Shown one piece after another: positions 61,201 through 64,000 of a DNA stretch of 64,000 nt; within the stretch, counting starts at the first letter, position 1; each line of letters begins with the position of its first letter. The DNA is from Chondrosia reniformis. Its lineage: Eukaryota > Porifera > Demospongiae > Chondrillida > Chondrillidae. Position numbers and translations under genes: made by a program. The notes beneath the pieces are model-generated. The model had not been told where the DNA came from. It did not search any database and saw nothing but the letters and a program-made list of their open reading frames with translations. The DNA is taken from assembly GCA_947172415.1 (NCBI GenBank), contig OX359191.1, positions 5,580,001-5,644,000 on the forward strand, read 5' to 3'.

Positions 61201-62633
61201 TTAGATAAGATTAGATTAGTATTATTGTAACTTGTACGGTAGGTATATACAGTATACAATTACAGGGTGTATTAACATTTAATTTACAGAACATGTAATT
61301 GATTATGGAGATGTGCTACCGTTACAATAGTCAGGGTTCTCAAGAAGACAAATCAATCTCACTTGTACACTCAGCTCCAAAGTCCCTATACATACTGCTA
61401 CTGCATGATATACCCCATCCTGACTGAGAACATTCTGTTATATTAGACTCTGTTCCAATACACTGAGGTATATAAACTGATGTGGTCCCATTTCCTTCTC
61501 CAAACTGTCCTGCTCCCCAAGCTCTTATAGCAAAGGAATATCCAAGCATCTTGCAGACTACATTAGCCTCTCTGATGTCCCATTCCCAGTTATAGCTGCA
61601 TACTGATCCCCAAACATTGTTGTAGTACAACTCAACTCGTCCTTCATTCGGTTGACTACCACCAACCAGTCTGGCCATTATTGTCTCTATTACAGTATAT
61701 TACATAATATATGAATTAACATGATAGGAACTGATTTATATTATTTTATAGTTGAATCAATCATTATATACCAACCTGTAGAACAAACAACTCCTGCATC
61801 ATAGTAATGTGAATGGTAGTAGTAGTAAGCAGTATATAACCTTGATGTGTCAATACTACAATCAGCTATACTCCTTTCAGACCCAAGACAATTCAGATTT
61901 CTAAACCAAATTGTTCCACTGCCACTCCGAAATCCAAGGGATGAAGCCCTGCCTGCTCGGATGGCAAATTGGTATCCAAGCATTCTGCAGACTACATTGG
62001 CATCTTTAATATCCCAGTTGTAGTAATTAATTGTTCCCCATTCACCCTTCACATTAACTTCCACTCTACCCTCTGCTGAATGTGATCCATCAACAAGTCT
62101 GATTGGGATAGGACTCTTTAAAGTGTAAGGATCTATATATTACATGAAATTGTATTATAGGATACAAGCAATTTATTGATTGTTTTATACATTTACATAT
62201 TATACACACACATATATGCATGAATATGTACATAATTATTATAAATTTGAAAATGATGTAATATTATAACAATGACATTCATAATGACTTGTATAGACAG
62301 ACTTACCAAAACATTTAACGACAATATCCTGGTTGTACTGACACCTATGTCCATCATGTGGACACTCTGTTATATTTGTCTCCTGTCCATTGCACTGTAC
62401 ATTATTCAACCAGCGTACTTTACTACTGCTTATTCCATAAAGTCTATAAAAGTCTAAAGATTGACTTTCCACAGCATACAGGTAGCCAAGCATCTTGCAG
62501 ATCACATGTGCATCTCTTATATCCCATTCAGTAGGACAGACTGTTCCCCAAGTATTATTGTAATACACTTCTACTCTTCCTTCAGCAGGATCAGTACCAC
62601 CTGACAGTCTTACCTTTACATCAAGGGGAACCT
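45659..62633 (-). CDS. Gene B: paralogous SRCR adhesion GPCR, 3' part (5' end not in window)
   Basis: Every exon of gene A from SRCR type E to the stop has a counterpart here, with identical phases and almost identical lengths, except type-H SRCR, which is missing. Order 5' to 3': SRCR E, F, G, I, linkers, HRM-like/Cys/TSP3 modules, HRM, GAIN/GPS, 7TM, tail. No stop or lost splice site was seen in the exons. Types A-D are not found between 62634 and 64000, where homology to gene A ends at about 62970 in retroelement debris. The gene may continue past the window or be 5'-truncated. Confidence 0.78.
46330..48705 (-). CDS. Gene B seven-transmembrane domain (eight exons)
   Basis: 48611-48705, 48256-48367, 47794-47950, 47162-47267, 47020-47086, 46786-46895, 46587-46713 and 46330-46419, all the same length as in gene A. 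Key motifs are conserved: [44 protein letters not shown] and [11 protein letters not shown]. About 150 bp extra sits in the TM1-TM2 intron (48441-48600). R1 repeat in the TM3-TM4 intron. Confidence 0.88.
48781..49814 (-). CDS. Gene B GAIN subdomain B and GPS
   Basis: 49659-49814, 49435-49594, 49199-49331 and 48781-48996. The GPS retains [34 protein letters not shown], so cleavage is expected as in gene A. Confidence 0.84.
50170..51676. mobile_element. Gene B-specific composite insertion
   Basis: Not present in the matching gene A intron (5100-5220). 50195-50560 is GC-richer DNA with an internal inverted pair (GATTTAAGAAGC / GCTTCTTAAATCC). 50590 starts ATCAGAGAGTACGGTAGTAC, GTAGGGATGG follows at about 50622, and 50630-51350 matches 13540-13957 plus 14458-14760. 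51352-51676 is the foldback end. Confidence 0.65.
51714..53070 (-). CDS. Gene B GAIN subdomain A (three exons)
   Basis: 52889-53070, 52308-52368 and 51714-51912. Lengths and phases equal gene A. The GC donor (TTTG|gcaagt) is kept. A foldback MITE (51352-51676) ends only about 40 bp downstream of that donor. Confidence 0.7.
53162..53968 (-). CDS. Gene B third HRM (two exons)
   Basis: 53846-53968 ([35 protein letters not shown]) and 53162-53259 ([18 protein letters not shown]). Gene A has SNVKWD where B has SNGEWD; the latter is closer to the family C..xGxW, so B looks more canonical here. Confidence 0.7.
53281..53390. repeat. Short gene B-specific insertion with GAGAGTACTACCGTACT end
   Basis: About 105 bp between AACATATG and CATACACGC that gene A (6780-6800) lacks. 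Ends in GAGAGTACTACCGTACTATC, the same terminus seen at 12917, 34380, 37240 and 50592. Confidence 0.5.
54035..54125 (-). repeat. tRNA-derived SINE head
   Basis: On the minus strand TGTAGTTCAGTGGTAGAGC matches a polymerase III A-box in tRNA context, and about 35 nt later GGTTTCCATTCC resembles a degenerate B-box. The sequence after it (in minus direction, 53995-54030) is AT-rich. The gene A copy (7560-7630) has lost part of the A-box. Not a functional tRNA: the cloverleaf arms do not pair. Confidence 0.5.
54591..54856. mobile_element. Foldback transposon with 13-bp target duplication
   Basis: Near-perfect palindrome of about 105-bp arms around a GTGACTGAGTGAGTGAGTGA centre (54735). It is flanked by CAAGTGATTAGTA on both sides (54578-54590 and 54857-54869). 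Gene A at about 8070 has one CAAGTGATTA and no insert. Confidence 0.85.
55456..55905. mobile_element. MITE with CAGTCATACCTCGTTAAGAC ends
   Basis: Left end CAGTCATACCTCGTTAAGAC, right end the approximate inverse (GTCTTAACGAGGTTTGA). Missing from gene A (8725-8760). Such ends are typical of pogo/Tigger-type elements. The ORF read across it (55287-55676) is not a host gene. Confidence 0.7.
55950..57127 (-). CDS. Gene B GAIN-A-like segment, Cys-knot 2 and TSP3-like repeat
   Basis: 56938-57127 ([20 protein letters not shown]), 56329-56429 ([17 protein letters not shown]), 56066-56143 ([14 protein letters not shown]) and the 37-nt 55950-55986 (DVCPFVPGNLCL). The CSCD of gene A is CFCD here. Phases as in gene A. 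Confidence 0.68.
57869..59139 (-). CDS. Gene B HRM-like 1, Cys-knot 1, TSP3-like and HRM-like 2 (five exons)
   Basis: 58907-59139, 58689-58818, 58401-58525, 58257-58331 and 57869-58174. Content mirrors gene [72 protein letters not shown] and [15 protein letters not shown]. All five lengths are identical to gene A. Confidence 0.7.
59308..59529 (-). CDS. Gene B linker exons
   Basis: 59440-59529 (ANISYNVTYDSSRDEI, Ser-rich; the first linker cysteine of gene A is replaced by Tyr) and 59308-59355 (Ser/Pro/Thr hinge, two codons shorter than in gene A). Phase 1-1. Confidence 0.68.
59653..59950. mobile_element. hAT-like MITE in gene B intron
   Basis: Begins CAGTGGCGTAGGAAGC and ends with the approximate inverse (CTCCACTGTTCCTACACCTA). 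Gene A at 12270-12290 is uninterrupted (GTTTGATATGAACATAAT), giving the empty site. The CAGTGGCGTAGG end is typical of hAT elements; an exact 8-bp target duplication is not clear. Confidence 0.65.
60017..60340 (-). CDS. Gene B SRCR type I
   Basis: 324 nt, phase 1-1. [53 protein letters not shown] and GVLC. An extra cysteine (GEGCGP instead of GEGSGP) makes seven, so one is unpaired or pairs between domains. Confidence 0.86.
60341..61362. repeat. Gene B intron replacing SRCR H, with transposon ends
   Basis: 60376-60460 shows GGATCTGGGTACGACTAATG meeting its own inverse, and GGGTCTGGGTACGAGG further on: ends of an unidentified element. 60640-61225 is bounded by CTAATCTAATCTAAT and an inverse (ATTAGATAAGATTAGATTAG). 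No trace of a type-H SRCR exon remains. Confidence 0.5.
61363..61686 (-). CDS. Gene B SRCR type G
   Basis: 324 nt, phase 1-1. [38 protein letters not shown] (two extra residues versus gene A), [20 protein letters not shown] and GAEC; six cysteines. Confidence 0.86.
61776..62132 (-). CDS. Gene B SRCR type F (four-cysteine)
   Basis: 357 nt, phase 1-1. EWGTINYYNWDIKDANVVC lacks C2, and the Tyr/His loop ([16 protein letters not shown]) lacks C7. No F-type remnant follows it, unlike gene A. Confidence 0.86.
62307..62633 (-). CDS. Gene B SRCR type E
   Basis: 327 nt, phase 1-1. [48 protein letters not shown] and VVKC; six cysteines. The intron beyond it still matches 17795-18150 of gene A. Confidence 0.86.
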
Positions 62634-63129
62634 CTACAGATCAATAAAGGGATGAATATCTGTCTTACCTGTAACTTTATAACTCTAACAAGTATGCATA
62701 TTTAATAGTATATGCATATGCATCAAATGTTATATTTACTGTACCTTTTCTGCAACATCCCATCTGTATGTATATCTGTCATTGGATGATCATATATACA
62801 TAAAATAGACCACAAGACTACAAATCTGCTAAAAAGTCTACAAATCAATACAGGGTTAAATCTCCACTGCATGCGTAATGTAATACATATATCAACTTCT
62901 TCGCTTTAAGTAGGAATGGGTGAAAAACTCTTCTGTATTTCGACACACTACCCTATTTCAGCTCTCACAGTTTACAAAAGTGTTATGATAGGGGTTTATT
63001 CTATACAACTGTGACAAACTAATAATTGAGATCGCTCCTTTAACTTTTCTCTCTTCTCAGCAGCCTCTGTTAATCTAGTCCATTGCATTGTTCCCAGTAG
63101 CCTCAAAAAGATTCATAAATTAATTTCAT
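62634..63129. other. Gene B upstream intron, homology to gene A fading
   Basis: 62634-62970 matches 17795-18150 of gene A; after that the sequence is unrelated. No SRCR type D exon is found at the expected distance (about 0.7 kb). Confidence 0.5.
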
Positions 63130-63890
63130 TACAGAAGCTGAATTAACCTTAGATCAGAACCCCCTAGAGAGGCGTCTAGACATCTCCAGAGTGCTTGGGA
63201 TATTCTCTCATCCAACACTAGGGTTGAATACTTACTGGCTAACACCAAGGACCTGTCAGGTTGATGGCCTCCTTTTCACTAGAGTCTGGAGCTTGGCTTA
63301 ATGCTTTGCCCACTTCTTCTCTTGGTCTCCATATTGACGATATTTGTGAGGGTGACAGCAGGCCTTCATCTCAGGGCTCCTCTTTGCATTCCTCACAGAT
63401 GTCAGCATTGCTCAGCCTGGGTAGATGAATTGGCAACTGATGGACTTATATAGCTGTAATTGGAGTGAGGGCCGCCATAAAAGCCATGGAGAGCTTAAGG
63501 AAGTTATCCATAGAGCTCTTACTTCAGCCATGCAGAGTCCCTTCTCACCTGGAACACTCCAACTTTTCCCTCTCAGATGGCAAACGTCCTGATGGTGCCT
63601 CCATAATCCCTTGGAGTGTGGAAAGGCCAGATCTGGGATGCTAACTAACTACATTCCAACAGCCACAAGGGAAACAGATGCTGTAGCTTCTCATGCTGAA
63701 GCTAGAAAGCTGCAAAAGTAATCTTCTTTCCAGGCCTCCCATATTTTTGTTCCCGTGGCAGAGACCTCTGGTGCTTGTGGCCCCCTTACCTTGGCCTTCC
63801 TATCAGGCTTCCGGGGGAAAAAAGGAGAGAAATCGTTTCTTCTGCAGAGAGTGTCAGTGGCCATTCAAAGAGGAAACTACGTTTCAGTGA
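63130..63890 (+). pseudogene. Retroelement ORF C-terminal fragment
   Basis: Plus-strand translation in shifting frames: RHKSHGELKEVIHRALTSAM (about 63472), an inferred KRPDG segment near 63580, NYIPTATRETDAVASHAEAR (63651), then HIFVPVAETSGACGPLTLAF and FLLQRVSVAIQRGNYVSVMG. These match the C-terminal region of RT-bearing retroelements common in sponge genomes. GC content is higher than in neighbouring introns. Stops and frameshifts show decay. It starts where gene B homology ends. Confidence 0.6.
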
Positions 63891-64000
63891 TGGGCACTCT
63901 CACTGGCGGCAATACACAGTAAAACTATTATTTCATTCATTTAATATGCTCATTTTTATTTTATTAAAACTTATATATTCATCATCTAATACTTTAAGAT

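Noticed and set aside
1-64000. Bacterial symbiont origin
   Set aside because: Spliced metazoan genes, GPS/7TM receptor and THAP transposon throughout; no operon-like coding.

Overview
The window is metazoan nuclear DNA. It is AT-rich, its coding sequence is split into short exons with GT/AG borders, and almost every gene lies on the minus strand. Large arrays of scavenger-receptor cysteine-rich (SRCR) exons, adhesion-GPCR modules, ISL2EU-type and other transposon debris, and introns full of TATACGTATA/CGTACGTA palindromes suggest a demosponge, with Amphimedon queenslandica the most likely source. That assignment is inference; no database was searched.

Region 1 (840-33335, minus) holds gene A, a giant SRCR-array adhesion GPCR. 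Reading 5' to 3' it has a signal-peptide exon, a block of nine SRCR exons (types A-I, 33.2-25.1 kb), and a second block of the same nine types in the same order (20.4-12.3 kb). Then come linkers, two rounds of an HRM-like/GAIN-A-like/Cys-knot/TSP3-like module, a third HRM, a GAIN domain with a GPS (HL|T), a seven-helix domain and a Ser/Thr then acidic tail. My 48-exon model has consistent phases throughout and sums to 9516 nt (3171 aa). One SRCR exon (type D, block I) has lost its 3' splice site and is left out of the model.

Region 2 (33.3-45.6 kb) lies between the two receptors. It holds foldback elements and repeats, ten exons of a SAMM50 (Sam50, mitochondrial outer-membrane beta-barrel assembly) gene whose N-terminal part is missing, a retroelement RT fragment inside one of its introns, a RAD51AP1-like fragment with in-frame stops, and two exons of an unassigned coiled-coil gene.

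Region 3 (45659-62633, minus, continuing beyond the window or truncated) holds gene B, a paralogue of the 3' half of gene A with matching exons down to a 31-nt microexon. It lacks the type-H SRCR exon. The two copies act as empty-site references for each other, so several MITE and foldback insertions can be placed almost to the base.

Together, genes A and B look like a sponge cluster of surface receptors. Tandem SRCR domains would bind extracellular ligands, and GPS autoproteolysis would expose a tethered agonist for the seven-helix domain. Function is inferred from family knowledge. The separate leaders that could be read at 25527 and 20519 mean that more than one transcript in the gene A region cannot be excluded.
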